From contig CAJTMW010000009.1 in assembly GCA_910577275.1 (NCBI GenBank), positions 50,653 to 114,652 on the forward strand: a DNA stretch of 64,000 bases, given 5' to 3'. A program made the translations under genes and the position numbers. The stretch comes from an uncultured Lachnospiraceae bacterium. GTDB taxonomy: Bacteria > Bacillota > Clostridia > Lachnospirales > Lachnospiraceae. Of the stretch, positions 26,408 through 36,381 are shown one piece after another (the first letter of the stretch is position 1; the number at the start of each line of letters is the position of its first letter). Below the pieces are notes generated by a model that was not told the DNA's origin, did not search any database, and saw only the letters and a list, made by a program, of their open reading frames with translations.

Positions 26408-27678
26408 GTAAAGATAAAGGACAAAGTCGAATGAGAATATTAGTAATAGATGTCAATTTTGATTATAAGAATCCTATGTATCGTCAGTTTTATAATCATC
26501 TGGCTTATTGTATGGAGGTTGATTATTTTGGCCCGGGATATGTAAAGCGAGAAATTTTGGAAAAGGGTATCATTCAATTTTTAGATGAAAGAGAACCATA
26601 TAATGCAATACTTCTCGGCACTTATTTTGTGTATTCGGCAAATTTACCCGGGATGCGTTTTAATGCGTACCAGATACATAGACGTTCAATTCCGTATTAC
26701 TATGTGAATGATGCTTATCAATGTTGTAAAACTATATTTGAGGAATTGCGAATTATCAATTCTATAATTAAAATTTTTATTTATTATGAGGATTCGGTTT
26801 CCATGCCAAAAGGGGATTATAATATATGTAAAATGCTTTTGGAAGATGGATTTTATTTGATGAGTTGGCCAATACAGTATATGCAGATATTTAAAAAAAA
26901 GCATATGAGAGAAACAGCTATTTTGACAAATAATGCATATCAATTGGCAGAAGAATATAGTACAAAATATATACCAATACCGTTACATGCAATAACTTAT
27001 CCGGAAATTTTTATGCGTGATTATGAGCTTAGAGAATATGATTGGTGTGTTCCGGGTAATAAGAGTAAAGCCTTTTATGGTAATCGGAGTGGAGTGGCAA
27101 GTTTTATTGAGAAGTCAGGGAATAAGGTCTGGACAAAAGACCCTTTTCAAAAGCTCTCGGTAGATAATATTCAAAAGGAACATATGGAGTGGTATGAATT
27201 TAATAGTAGGTTTGAGAGGTTTTTAAGCAGAATCGTTGGAAAAGATATGTATATTCCGTCATATCCCAAGTTAGTATATGTGGCGGGATGTCGGGAAAAT
27301 TATCTGGAAAGTATGAGGAGAAGTAAATATGTTTATGTAGATGGAGGTGCTGGGGAGATTTTTGTCAGAAAATATTTTGAGGCATGTGCTTGTGGCGCTT
27401 TAATGGTAGGTAAGATGATTCCGGGATTATCTGATTTTGGATTTAAAGATGGAATAAATTGCAGGATAGTAGAAGAAATAAATGAAGAAATAGTAAAAGA
27501 AATAATTTCTGACAAAATTAAAAATATACAAATAGCTCAGGAAGGACAAAAGCTTATACTGAAAAAGCATATGATGCATCATAGGGCAGCAGCTTTATAT
27601 CATACGATTGGGGCAATACAATACGGGTCGTATAAAGGTGCTTTTTGGCAGAATGGAAAGTATGCTATTAAGTCGTAA
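26404..27678 (+). CDS. CgeB-like glycosyltransferase
   Basis: 424 aa. The N-terminal half starts RILVIDVNFDYKNPMYRQF; the C-terminal half has YVDGGAGEIFVRKYFEACACGALMV followed by DGINCRIVEE, which matches the C-terminal domain of CgeB-like (glycosyl transferase family 1-like) proteins, where the F-E-x2-ACG segment binds the donor. Likely adds a sugar to the glycan. The gene and the small protein before it are bracketed by an intact and a broken Gfo/Idh gene, which suggests they were inserted together. Confidence 0.65.
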   Translation: MSKDKGQSRMRILVIDVNFDYKNPMYRQFYNHLAYCMEVDYFGPGYVKREILEKGIIQFLDEREPYNAILLGTYFVYSANLPGMRFNAYQIHRRSIPYYYVNDAYQCCKTIFEELRIINSIIKIFIYYEDSVSMPKGDYNICKMLLEDGFYLMSWPIQYMQIFKKKHMRETAILTNNAYQLAEEYSTKYIPIPLHAITYPEIFMRDYELREYDWCVPGNKSKAFYGNRSGVASFIEKSGNKVWTKDPFQKLSVDNIQKEHMEWYEFNSRFERFLSRIVGKDMYIPSYPKLVYVAGCRENYLESMRRSKYVYVDGGAGEIFVRKYFEACACGALMVGKMIPGLSDFGFKDGINCRIVEEINEEIVKEIISDKIKNIQIAQEGQKLILKKHMMHHRAAALYHTIGAIQYGSYKGAFWQNGKYAIKS

Positions 27679-27696
27679 ATATCAAATTATTGTTTC

Positions 27697-27912
27697 ATGC
27701 AAAGTACTATATCTTTTGTGGAGAAGGAGCAGCGGTCGGTTAATGTGATTGAGGAGTGGGGGATTTCCGATATGCCGGATGACCCGGATGAAGTGAAAGA
27801 TCAGTCCCATGAAAATCCACCGAATATATATGGTTATGTACCTCATCCCTTATGGTCAGGTGTTATTGAAATGCCAGACAGGCTCTACAATAGAGTATCA
27901 GAAAGAATTTAA
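27697..27912 (+). pseudogene. Relic of a second Gfo/Idh oxidoreductase (C-terminal segment)
   Basis: Translation gives SVNVIEEWGISDMPDDPDEV, then HENPPNIYGYVPHPLW, which aligns with SVNIIEEWRFSDLLDNPEEV and HENPPNVYGYGHTPLY of the intact gene at 24925-25995. Just upstream another frame reads YIFCGEGAAVG, the counterpart of YIFGEKGTVKAGG, so a frameshift lies near 27735. The DNA is clearly diverged from the intact copy, so this is not a recent duplication but the remains of a different allele. It has no function as a protein. Confidence 0.75.
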
Positions 27913-27958
27913 GTAGGTAAATGCCATGTTTGCACAAAGTGAGATGGGGGGAAGGAAC

Positions 27959-28840
27959 ATGAATAATGGAAATGTGGATAGTCAGTTAATAATTAAAGGA
28001 ACTTCCTATGTTGGTGCTCCCAAATCGCACACTGTAATGTACATTTCCAGAAAAGTAGAGAATCTGCTGGAGAGGTTGAAAGGAATAGAAGGCAGTCTTA
28101 TTTTTATTGAAAATGGGATTAGTGTGCCAGATGAATTCACTAAAAAAAATAAGTTTGTATTTTCAGATAACCCGCAAAGAGAGTATGCAGAGTATGTGGT
28201 GATGTTTGCAAAAAGAAAACAGGAGGAAAATAGAAAACGGAGCTATACATTATCAGACGAAGGGGTTTATATTGGTGAGAATGTTATTATTGGGAAAGGG
28301 GCATATATAGAACCTGATTGCCTGATTGACCATGATGTTATAATCGGAAAAAATGCATATATTAAGTCGGGAGTTAAAATAAGGAACGCGGTTATCGGAG
28401 ACGATTTCATTGCAAACGAGAATGCTGTTATTGGGGCAGACGGATTTACTATGGCTACGGATAAAGACGGAAATAAGTTCAGAATTCCTACACTTGGAAA
28501 GGTTATTATTGGGAATTGTGTTGAAGTAGGAGCTCTTAATAATATTTCAGCTGGAACAGGCGGCGATACAATAATTGAAGATAATGTGAAATTGGATGCT
28601 TTGGTTCATATAGGTCATGATGTCCAAATTAAAAAGAATGCAGAGATTACCGCAGGGGTAGTGGTAGGTGGCTTTTCCGTTATAGGATGGGAAGTATTTG
28701 TAGGGGTAAATTCAACAGTTAGAAACAGAGTAGAATTAGAAGATGCATGTTTTGTCGGTATGGGTTCTAATGTTATAAGAAATGTTGGAGCAAACGAAGT
28801 AGTAGCAGGAAATCCGGCGCGTTTTTTGAAATGGAAATAG
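27959..28840 (+). CDS. LpxD-like nucleotide-sugar N-acyltransferase
   Basis: 293 aa from the ATG at 27959, preceded by GGGGGGAAGG; an ATG at 27926 has no such site. An N-terminal alpha/beta domain of about 85 residues is followed by a left-handed beta-helix of hexapeptide repeats (VYIGENVIIGKGAYIEPD, VVVGGFSVIGWEVFVG) with VHIGHDVQI holding the catalytic-type His, and ends GNPARFLKW. The layout is that of LpxD, yet lipid A is not expected here. With the WlbA- and WbpE-like enzymes it most likely acylates a 3-amino nucleotide sugar. Confidence 0.72.
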   Translation: MNNGNVDSQLIIKGTSYVGAPKSHTVMYISRKVENLLERLKGIEGSLIFIENGISVPDEFTKKNKFVFSDNPQREYAEYVVMFAKRKQEENRKRSYTLSDEGVYIGENVIIGKGAYIEPDCLIDHDVIIGKNAYIKSGVKIRNAVIGDDFIANENAVIGADGFTMATDKDGNKFRIPTLGKVIIGNCVEVGALNNISAGTGGDTIIEDNVKLDALVHIGHDVQIKKNAEITAGVVVGGFSVIGWEVFVGVNSTVRNRVELEDACFVGMGSNVIRNVGANEVVAGNPARFLKWK

Positions 28841-28890
28841 GTCGTTGATGTTGTATATGGGACAAGAAAATAACTGGAGAAAGTTGCAAA

Positions 28891-30027
28891 ATGGAGTTTA
28901 GAGACCTGAAGATACAATATCGGATTTTGAAGAACGATATTGATTTGGCGATAAAAAGAGTAATGGATAATGCTGAGTTTATATCAGGAAAAGAAGTAAA
29001 AGCATTAGAGGAGCAGTTGGCGGAATATGTCGGAGTAAAGCATTGCATTACCTGCGGAAATGGAACAGACGCTCTGATATTGGCGCTTATGGCATGGAAA
29101 GTCGGAATGGGGGATGCGGTATTTATTCCTGATTTTACATTTTTTGCCACAGGAGAAGCTCCCGCGAGCTGTGGAGCAACACCGGTGCCGGTAGATGTGG
29201 ACAAAGAGACATTTAATATATCGCCATTTTTGCTGGAGGAAGCGATAAAGCGGGTCATAGAAGAGGGGATTTTACGTCCAAAGGCGATTATCGCAGTAGA
29301 TTTGTTCGGACAGCCTGCAGACTATATATCAATTAAAAAAATTGCAAAAAAATACGGGTTGCTACTGTTGGAAGACGGGGCACAGGGATTTGGAGGAGCC
29401 ATACTTAGCCAGAGAGCCTGTAGCTTTGGAGATATTTCAGTCACCTCTTTTTTCCCTGCCAAACCACTTGGATGTTACGGAGATGGCGGCGCGGTTTTTA
29501 CAGATGATGATGATTGGGCGGATGAAATCCGTTCATTATGCATTCACGGACGAGGAAAAGATAAATATGATAATGTCCGAATAGGAATGAATTCGAGATT
29601 GGACACAATGCAGGCAGCTATTTTACAGGTGAAGCTGCAGCAGTTTATTTCATATGAATTATCACAGATAAATGAAGTTGCACGATGGTACGAATTAATA
29701 CTTTCCAATATAATAGAAACTCCTAAAATCAGAGAAAATTATTTATCTTCCTGGGCACAGTATACGATTATATGTAAAAATATAGAAGAAAGATACAAAT
29801 TGCAAAAGGCGCTCAAATTAGCGGATATACCATCAATGGTCTATTATGCAAAAGGTATGCACGAGCAAAAAGCGTTTGAAAATAAATGTGTACATATAGG
29901 AAGATATGATAATACTATGTATCTGAAAGACAGGGTTTTGTCGCTGCCAATCCATCCATATCTGAAAAAGGAACAAGTGAAATATATTGGCAAAATTGTT
30001 AGTGAGGCATTGGGGACAGGAGCATAA
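28891..30027 (+). CDS. DegT aminotransferase, WbpE/WlbC-like
   Basis: 378 aa. The start MEFRDLKIQYRIL and the NAEFISGKEV stretch are typical of the branch that aminates UDP-3-keto sugars (WbpE/WlbC, QdtB, DesV). SFFPAKPLGCYGDGGA carries the PLP lysine, and GAQGFGG the cofactor phosphate site. It would act on the keto product of the 24925-25995 dehydrogenase. Gene spacing to its neighbours is 50 and 5 bp. Confidence 0.8.
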   Translation: MEFRDLKIQYRILKNDIDLAIKRVMDNAEFISGKEVKALEEQLAEYVGVKHCITCGNGTDALILALMAWKVGMGDAVFIPDFTFFATGEAPASCGATPVPVDVDKETFNISPFLLEEAIKRVIEEGILRPKAIIAVDLFGQPADYISIKKIAKKYGLLLLEDGAQGFGGAILSQRACSFGDISVTSFFPAKPLGCYGDGGAVFTDDDDWADEIRSLCIHGRGKDKYDNVRIGMNSRLDTMQAAILQVKLQQFISYELSQINEVARWYELILSNIIETPKIRENYLSSWAQYTIICKNIEERYKLQKALKLADIPSMVYYAKGMHEQKAFENKCVHIGRYDNTMYLKDRVLSLPIHPYLKKEQVKYIGKIVSEALGTGA

Positions 30028-30032
30028 AGAAC

Positions 30033-31169
30033 ATGGATTTTATACCGGTAAATGAACCATTACTGAATGGAAATGAAAAGAAATATTTATGCGAATGCAT
30101 TGATACGGGTTGGATTTCCTCGGAAGGACCGTTTGTCAAAGAATTCGAGCAAAAAATGAGTGTATCGGTTGACAGAAAATATGGTATTGCAGTATCTAAT
30201 GGGACTGCGGCATTGGAGGTGGCGGTTCAGGCTTTGGGGATAGGGAAAGGCGATGAAGTAATAATGCCTGCTTTTACAATTATTTCCTGTGCAATGGCGG
30301 TTACTAAGGTTGGTGCGGTTCCGGTGTTAGTGGATAGTGATTTGTATACATGGAATATGAATGTTGATGAAATAGAGAGCAAAATTACACTAAGAACAAA
30401 AGCTATTATGCTGGTTCATTTATACGGACTTCCGGCAGAAGCGGACGGGATTCTCGCATTGGCTGAAAAGTATAACTTAAAGGTTATCGAAGATGCTGCC
30501 GAAATGCATGGACAAACATATAATGGAAAGCCCTGTGGTAGCTTTGGAGATATCAGTACTTTCAGCTTTTACCCCAATAAGCATATCACGACGGGTGAAG
30601 GCGGTATGCTTGTGACAGATGACGAAGAACTGGCGGAAAGGTGCCGGATGTTAAGGAATCTGTGTTTCAGAAAAGACGTTCGGTATGTGCATGATGAAAT
30701 CAGTGATAATTATCGTTTTACAAACTTGCAGGCGGCGGTTGGACTGGCGCAGTTGGAAAGGCTGGAGGAATTTGTAAAACGAAAACGTGCAATGGGAAAA
30801 TATTATACAGAGCATTTGAAGGGGATAGAAGGATTATTATTGCCGATAGAAAAAACAGATTATGCCGATAATATTTATTGGGTATATGGTATTGTGCTTG
30901 ATGAGAATATTCAGACGGATAATAGAAGGGTGCAGAATTTGCTTGCAAAAGAAGGGATTGGTTCAAGAACATTTTTCTGGTGTATGCATGAGCAGCCAGT
31001 GTATCGTAATTCCGGGGTGTTTTCGGGTCAAAGGTATCCAAATGCAGAATATCTGGCAAGGAAGGGATTTTATATTCCAAGTGGTCTGTCACTGACAGAA
31101 GGACAAATGGAAAAGGTGACAGCAGGAGTAAAAAAAGTGGTAGCTGAATTGAAGAATGAAAGTAGGTAA
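30033..31169 (+). CDS. DegT aminotransferase, perosamine-synthase-like
   Basis: 378 aa. The N-terminus PVNEPLLNGNEKKYLCECI followed by DTGWISSEG is the hallmark of GDP-perosamine synthase (Per) and close relatives, and FYPNKHITTGEGG gives the PLP lysine. Per aminates GDP-4-keto-6-deoxymannose. No GDP-mannose dehydratase is in the window, so the donor may be a different 4-keto sugar. It begins 5 bp after the WbpE-like gene. Confidence 0.8.
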   Translation: MDFIPVNEPLLNGNEKKYLCECIDTGWISSEGPFVKEFEQKMSVSVDRKYGIAVSNGTAALEVAVQALGIGKGDEVIMPAFTIISCAMAVTKVGAVPVLVDSDLYTWNMNVDEIESKITLRTKAIMLVHLYGLPAEADGILALAEKYNLKVIEDAAEMHGQTYNGKPCGSFGDISTFSFYPNKHITTGEGGMLVTDDEELAERCRMLRNLCFRKDVRYVHDEISDNYRFTNLQAAVGLAQLERLEEFVKRKRAMGKYYTEHLKGIEGLLLPIEKTDYADNIYWVYGIVLDENIQTDNRRVQNLLAKEGIGSRTFFWCMHEQPVYRNSGVFSGQRYPNAEYLARKGFYIPSGLSLTEGQMEKVTAGVKKVVAELKNESR

Positions 31170-31181
31170 GGAGGAGTGCAT

Positions 31182-31634
31182 ATGGGACGGGTAGAAGAAA
31201 TCAGTAAAAAGGGCAGAATGATTGCAATGATTATACGAAATAATTACTCATGTGAGGGCGTAGATTTTATTACGCCTGACGAATATTCGCAGCAGCTTGC
31301 CTATATGCACCATCCGACGGGAAAAGTGATAGATGCGCATATACATAACATGGTTCACAGAAATGTGGTATTGACACAGGAAGTACTGTTTATTAAAAAG
31401 GGTATTCTGCGAGTTGACTTATATGATGAATATGAAGACTATCTTGAAAGCAGGGTGCTCTATGCGGGAGACATTATTCTGTTGATTTCAGGCGGGCACG
31501 GTTTTACAGTTTTGGAAGAAGTAGAGATGGTGGAGGTAAAGCAGGGGCCATATGCCGGAAATAATGACAAAAAGAGGTTTGTTGGAATAGATGAAAGTCA
31601 GGTTAAAATACTGTCACCTTATCCGGAGAAGTAG
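31182..31634 (+). CDS. Small cupin protein
   Basis: 150 aa from the ATG at 31182, 7 bp after a strong AAGGAGG; a GTG two codons upstream is too close to that site. The core IDAHIHNMVHR and LFIKKGILRVDLYD, then LYAGDIILLISGGHGF, follow the two cupin motifs with metal-binding His residues. It does not look like the WxcM/FdtA ketoisomerases. A sugar isomerase, epimerase or sensor role is possible; the related proteins I know of in glycan loci are uncharacterised. Confidence 0.6.
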   Translation: MGRVEEISKKGRMIAMIIRNNYSCEGVDFITPDEYSQQLAYMHHPTGKVIDAHIHNMVHRNVVLTQEVLFIKKGILRVDLYDEYEDYLESRVLYAGDIILLISGGHGFTVLEEVEMVEVKQGPYAGNNDKKRFVGIDESQVKILSPYPEK

Positions 31635-31648
31635 CAAAGGAAAACGAA

Positions 31649-32986
31649 ATGGTAAATTTGAATGTAACAGACAACTATTTTGATTACAAAAAGAAGCATC
31701 CTGAATATAAAAATATTGTATATGGAACCGGAAATATGACAAGGGAATATTTTAAGTATTTAGGGCATATAGATTTTTTTTGTGACAAAAAGGCGAAAGA
31801 GATAGAAAGTATGGAGAATATCATTTGCCTGTTGCCGGAAGAACTTGAGAATATTCATGATAAGTTGATTATTGTAATTTGCATACGGCAAAAGTCAATT
31901 GCAACAAAGGTCTATTCTATGCTTGAAAAGCTTGAGATAGATGCGGAGGTATTCCATTTTTTTGAGGATACCAATTTTGCGCATTTTAATGATTCACCGT
32001 TTTTATATCAGTATAAGGCAAAAGATGTATTAAAGATACATATTGTAAATTTTAGTGATGGATGGATTTTCGAAAAGTTTGCCGTTAAGTTAAAAAAAGA
32101 GTTAGAAAAATTGGGGCACGAAGTTGATATCTCGGATAAGGAAGAACCCGCTGCGGATGTTAATCATTTTATACACTATGGCAGACTGTGGCAAATATGC
32201 AGTGACCCTGACATGATTAGGACAACCATGATAACACATGTTGACTGCCAGTTAAAAGTGGACCTGGTTAGATTTCAGGCAAAAAATAATGTTGTCGGCA
32301 TTTGTATGTCAGCAGATACAATGAATAAACTTTCTTTGGGAGGAGTGCCCAGAGAAAGGCTATGTTATGTCAATCCGGCGCATGACGGAGAAATTGTACC
32401 TCGAAAAATTGTTCTGGGAATTACAAATCGTTGTTATCATACAACTGATTTCAGAAAAAGAGACGATATGATTTTGAAAGTGTTTGAGCATCTAAAATGT
32501 CAATATTTCAAGCTGAAAATCATGGGTGCAGGATGGGAGGAAATAGTTGCCCGGCTCCGGGAAATGGGATTGGAAGTTGAATATTATGATGAATTTGACA
32601 GGCAGATGTATAAGCAGTTAATACCCAGTCTTGATTACTGGTTATATTACGGATTTGATGAAGGGGCTATGGGATTTTTAGATGCACTGGCAGCGGGAAT
32701 AAAGACGATAGCCACGCCACAGGGATATCATTTAGATACAGAGTGGGGATTAACCTATGCATGTAATACTATTGATGATTTCGTCAGAGTATTAACTCAA
32801 ATTCAGGAGGAAAAAAGGAAAATTGCAGATTCAGTAAAAAACTGGACATGGGAGAATTACGCAAAAAAACATTTGGAAATTTGGCAATATTTAACGAAAA
32901 CGAAACCGTTAAAAGATTTGTATGCACATCAAAATGAGTATTTGGATGGGATTTTCTCAATGGTAATATCAAATAACAGTTTGTAG
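31649..32986 (+). CDS. Glycosyltransferase with N-terminal Rossmann-like module
   Basis: 445 aa. Residues about 18-110 are the recurring module (NIVYGTGNMTREYFKYL, FFCDKKAKE). The rest resembles a GT-B enzyme: KIHIVNFSDGWIFEKF, GVPRERLCYVNPAHDG, LKIMGAGWEEIV and DALAAGIKTIATPQGYH in donor-domain positions. Cytoplasmic. Specificity unknown. Confidence 0.62.
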   Translation: MVNLNVTDNYFDYKKKHPEYKNIVYGTGNMTREYFKYLGHIDFFCDKKAKEIESMENIICLLPEELENIHDKLIIVICIRQKSIATKVYSMLEKLEIDAEVFHFFEDTNFAHFNDSPFLYQYKAKDVLKIHIVNFSDGWIFEKFAVKLKKELEKLGHEVDISDKEEPAADVNHFIHYGRLWQICSDPDMIRTTMITHVDCQLKVDLVRFQAKNNVVGICMSADTMNKLSLGGVPRERLCYVNPAHDGEIVPRKIVLGITNRCYHTTDFRKRDDMILKVFEHLKCQYFKLKIMGAGWEEIVARLREMGLEVEYYDEFDRQMYKQLIPSLDYWLYYGFDEGAMGFLDALAAGIKTIATPQGYHLDTEWGLTYACNTIDDFVRVLTQIQEEKRKIADSVKNWTWENYAKKHLEIWQYLTKTKPLKDLYAHQNEYLDGIFSMVISNNSL

Positions 32987-33005
32987 TAAAAGAAGGAATG
33001 GATAT

Positions 33006-34128
33006 ATGGAGGATAAGAAATTGGAGTTATACTATGAACCGATTTATGATATTAAGGATTTAATCTATAATAAGGCCGAAATGACAGAAAAAGAGCTGGC
33101 ATTTCTATGTGGATTGCTTAAAAAGTATAGGCCTGAAAAAGTTGTTGAAATCGGAGTGGCTGCCGGAGGAACAACCGCAGTTATTTTAAGCTGTATATCT
33201 ATGTTGGGATTAAATACGCAATTAATTTCGCTTTAAACAGACTGGATTTATAGGAGAAGAATATAAAAAAATATCGGATAAAGAATTTCGGCACATATTA
33301 TATACTGGAAAGTATGCAGTTGAATATCTCGAAACAGTTGGTAATAATATTGATTTTCTGATTTTAGATACAGTGCATAGCCTTCCAGGAGAGTTATTGG
33401 ATTTTTTGGCTTATTATCCCTATTTGAAAATGGGGAGCATTGTTGTACTGCATGATATCGCATTGAATCATTATAGCACTAATTTAGAGGGATTTGCTAC
33501 AAAACTGCTATTGGATACAGTAGTTGCAGAAAAAAGTTTTGATATAGACAGTGAAGGAGAATCAATTAATATAGGCGCATTCAAAATTACAGAAGATACT
33601 GGAAAATATATAAATGATGTATTTTCAGCGCTGACAATAACATGGAAATATAGCCCGGATGATGCCGAAGTATCATTATACAGGAAAATTTATGAACAGC
33701 ACTATTCACAGGAAAATATAAGATGTTTCGATATGGCAGTAAAATTAAATCGCTGTACCTTAAATAAGCGTATTCCGTCTAAAAGAAGCCAGTTTACAAA
33801 GCTATTTAAGCATGTAGAGAGGTTAATGGATAAGAACATATACATATATGGATGTGGTAATTATGGAAAGCAGTTTTATCATATGTTAGAGGAATGCAGT
33901 ATAAATTTGAAAGGATACATTATTTCGGATGGAGAGAAAAAGACTGAAGCCGAAAATGGGGAAAAGATATATTGGCTGTCAGAGGTTAAATTAGATAAAG
34001 ATAATGATTTGCTTTATCTTGGGGTCAACAGCAATTTATGTAAGGAAATTTGTGCAGAATTGAATAAAAGAAAGATTAACGAGTATGTAATACCTGACAA
34101 GGCCATGTTTGAATTTATAACTAATTAA
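33006..34128 (+). pseudogene. Frameshifted SAM methyltransferase with C-terminal Rossmann-like module
   Basis: The first frame (33006-33236) encodes VVEIGVAAGGTTAVI, the SAM motif I, and stops at TAA after QLISL. The +1 frame continues from about 33226 with KQTGFIGEEYKKIS, FLILDTVHSL and GSIVVLHDIALNHY, the rest of a Methyltransf_24-type domain, and then a complete recurring module (NIYIYGCGNYGKQFYHML) to 34128. The expected strand between motif I and the second part is also too short, so a small deletion probably caused the frameshift near 33225-33240. A GTG at 33373 gives only a truncated protein without the SAM site. Confidence 0.75.
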
Positions 34129-34141
34129 GGACAGGATTTTT

Positions 34142-35224
34142 ATGAATTTCAAAAGGGAAGAACGTTTTTTACTGCTTACACCTGAATATATATGGGGAGG
34201 AGCAGAAACACAGTTTCGATATTTTATCGCATATGCGGAGAAGCACAAAAAGAAGCTGGATGTTATTATAGAGCATCGGTTTAAGGAGGAAGACCCTAAC
34301 CTGAAGAAAGATGCTGAAAGGATGAAAACCGTAAGATTTTTTGAAATGAATGAGTATGATGCTTATAGCGAAAAATTTGTAAAAGATATAATTATACATA
34401 TCCTGCAAAACATATTTAAGGTAAAATACAAAGCCTGTCTAATCCATTACACGCCGGATTTAGCTGTGGCTCCATTTTTAAGGCTTCTGGGGATAAAGGT
34501 AATTTATTCAGAGAGAAATGATGCGTCTGTGCTGGAAAACAATTCTTATTATCGCAGATGCCTGAAATTTTGTAAAGGAATTACCGCAAATTCAAAATAT
34601 GCGCAAAAAGCACTGGAGGCATTGACAGGGAGAAAGGTTATTTTTATAAGAAACGGTAAGCCGATGCTGGAACCATTGGAAATGAAAGTGAGTAGAGAAA
34701 TACAGAACATTTTGGTTCCATGCAGAGTATTTCCGGTAAAAAATCAAATGATGGTTCTGCAATTTATAAAGGAGAATAAAAGTTTTACGGGAAAGGCGGT
34801 ATTTGCAGGAAGGATAGAAGATAAGACTTATTTCAGAAAATTACTGCGGTTTATCGAGGCGAATTATCTTCAGGACAGAGTGGAATTTATGGGACAGGTT
34901 GAGGATATGAAAGAACTGTATCAGTCGGCTGACCTTGTCGTACTTCCATCTTTGCTTGAAGGAACACCTAATGTTGTTCTGGAGGCATACTTATATTACA
35001 GACCGGTGATTGTTTCAGATTCAAAGACGGTGAAAGGTGTCGTCACAGACCCTGGAATGAGGTTTTCACTAAGGGGGACGAAGGGAATTGATAAGTGCAT
35101 AAATTATATTCAAAGTTTATCGGATGAAGAGTATAGATTAATGCTGAAAAAAAACAGGGAATATGTGCTTGACAAATATAATGTGGAAAAAATGACAGAA
35201 AGCTATTTTCAGTTATTGGGTTGA
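34142..35224 (+). CDS. GT4 glycosyltransferase
   Basis: 360 aa. N-terminal LLLTPEYIWGGAETQ is the glycine-rich acceptor-domain loop of GT4 enzymes. The C-terminal half has LVPCRVFPVKNQ and LPSLLEGTPNVVLEA, the E-x7-E donor-binding motif. Retaining transfer from a nucleotide sugar, cytoplasmic. It starts 13 bp after the broken methyltransferase gene. Confidence 0.82.
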   Translation: MNFKREERFLLLTPEYIWGGAETQFRYFIAYAEKHKKKLDVIIEHRFKEEDPNLKKDAERMKTVRFFEMNEYDAYSEKFVKDIIIHILQNIFKVKYKACLIHYTPDLAVAPFLRLLGIKVIYSERNDASVLENNSYYRRCLKFCKGITANSKYAQKALEALTGRKVIFIRNGKPMLEPLEMKVSREIQNILVPCRVFPVKNQMMVLQFIKENKSFTGKAVFAGRIEDKTYFRKLLRFIEANYLQDRVEFMGQVEDMKELYQSADLVVLPSLLEGTPNVVLEAYLYYRPVIVSDSKTVKGVVTDPGMRFSLRGTKGIDKCINYIQSLSDEEYRLMLKKNREYVLDKYNVEKMTESYFQLLG

Positions 35225-35257
35225 TTAAAGGCAATGATTTTTTTCGGGGACAGATTA

Positions 35258-36355
35258 ATGAAAATACTATATGATTATCAGATTATGTTGGAGCAGAAAT
35301 ATGGCGGTATATCAAGGTGTTTTTGTGAACTAATGGCTCGGTATAAAAAAATGTATAGTGACAAAGTCGGTATTATAGCTATAGGGAGCCAAAACTATTA
35401 TCTTGAAAAAGTAATGGGATATAAGGCATTGAATTTCAGTCAATGGTGGTATGAGCCGGGGGTTAAGGAAAAATTTGTAAAAATAAACCAGATAATTATA
35501 AGTAGATTATGTAAAAAAGGATATGTTGATATTCTGCATTCTACCTGGTATGATTCATATTTACTAGATATTAATAATTGTAAGCAGATTATTACGATTC
35601 ATGATATGATACAGGAGAAAGTGCCGGAATATAAGGCTGACAGGAAATTAATAAAGATAAAAAGACAGTTAATGGAAAAGGCTGATAAGATTGTTACTGT
35701 ATCCGTTCATACCAAAAAAGATATTCTGGAGATATATCCGGAAATTCCAGATAATAAAATTGCAGTTGTGTATAATGGAGGTTGTATTCAGAAAATTCCG
35801 AAAAAATGTAGCTTTAAATTACCGGAAAAGTATATTTTATATGTCGGGGCAAGGGGAAATTATAAGAATTTTGACAATTTTATAAAAGCGGTAAAAATCA
35901 TCATGCAAAGGTATGAGGATTTATCCCTTGTCTGTGTTGGAGGAGGTACATTTACAGGCAGAGAGCGAAATATGCTTGGCGATATCAGGTACAGGACAAT
36001 GCAAATTAATGCAGATGATAAGGATTTGGCGTATCTTTACAGACATGCAGTTGAATTTGTTTTTCCGTCTAAATATGAGGGGTTTGGAATACCTGTCGTG
36101 GAAGCTTTCAGCTGTTATTGCCCGGTAGTGCTAAGCAATGCATCTTGTTTTCCGGAAATAGCAAAGGGAGCCGCATTGTATTTTGACCCTGATGATGCAG
36201 AGGACATGGCGGAAAAAATGGAGAGAGTTATTATTGATAAGACATTAAGAAGGCAGCTTATTAAAAAGGGATATTCCCGCAGTAAACTGTTTACCTGGGA
36301 GAGAAATGCAAGGAGAATGCATCAGATATATCATAGTACGGCAAATATAAAATAA
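35258..36355 (+). CDS. GT4 glycosyltransferase
   Basis: 365 aa from the ATG at 35258 (after GGGGA), which gives the usual N-terminus MKILYDYQIMLEQKYGGISR; an ATG at 35234 would add eight residues. FPSKYEGFGIPVVEAFSC is the E-x7-E region, and YILYVGARGNYKNFDN the linker strand of mannosyltransferase-like GT4 enzymes. The family includes many mannosyl- and rhamnosyltransferases of O-antigen type glycans. Confidence 0.82.
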   Translation: MKILYDYQIMLEQKYGGISRCFCELMARYKKMYSDKVGIIAIGSQNYYLEKVMGYKALNFSQWWYEPGVKEKFVKINQIIISRLCKKGYVDILHSTWYDSYLLDINNCKQIITIHDMIQEKVPEYKADRKLIKIKRQLMEKADKIVTVSVHTKKDILEIYPEIPDNKIAVVYNGGCIQKIPKKCSFKLPEKYILYVGARGNYKNFDNFIKAVKIIMQRYEDLSLVCVGGGTFTGRERNMLGDIRYRTMQINADDKDLAYLYRHAVEFVFPSKYEGFGIPVVEAFSCYCPVVLSNASCFPEIAKGAALYFDPDDAEDMAEKMERVIIDKTLRRQLIKKGYSRSKLFTWERNARRMHQIYHSTANIK

Positions 36356-36381
36356 TGTAAAAAGAAAGTGAGGAATTATCA

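Noticed and set aside
31176..31181. GTG start for the cupin gene
   Set aside because: It lies only 1-2 bp after the AAGGAGG, too close; the ATG at 31182 has correct spacing.
33373..34128. Separate gene starting at GTG 33373
   Set aside because: The frame continues upstream with methyltransferase residues and the GTG has no RBS; it is the second half of a frameshifted gene.
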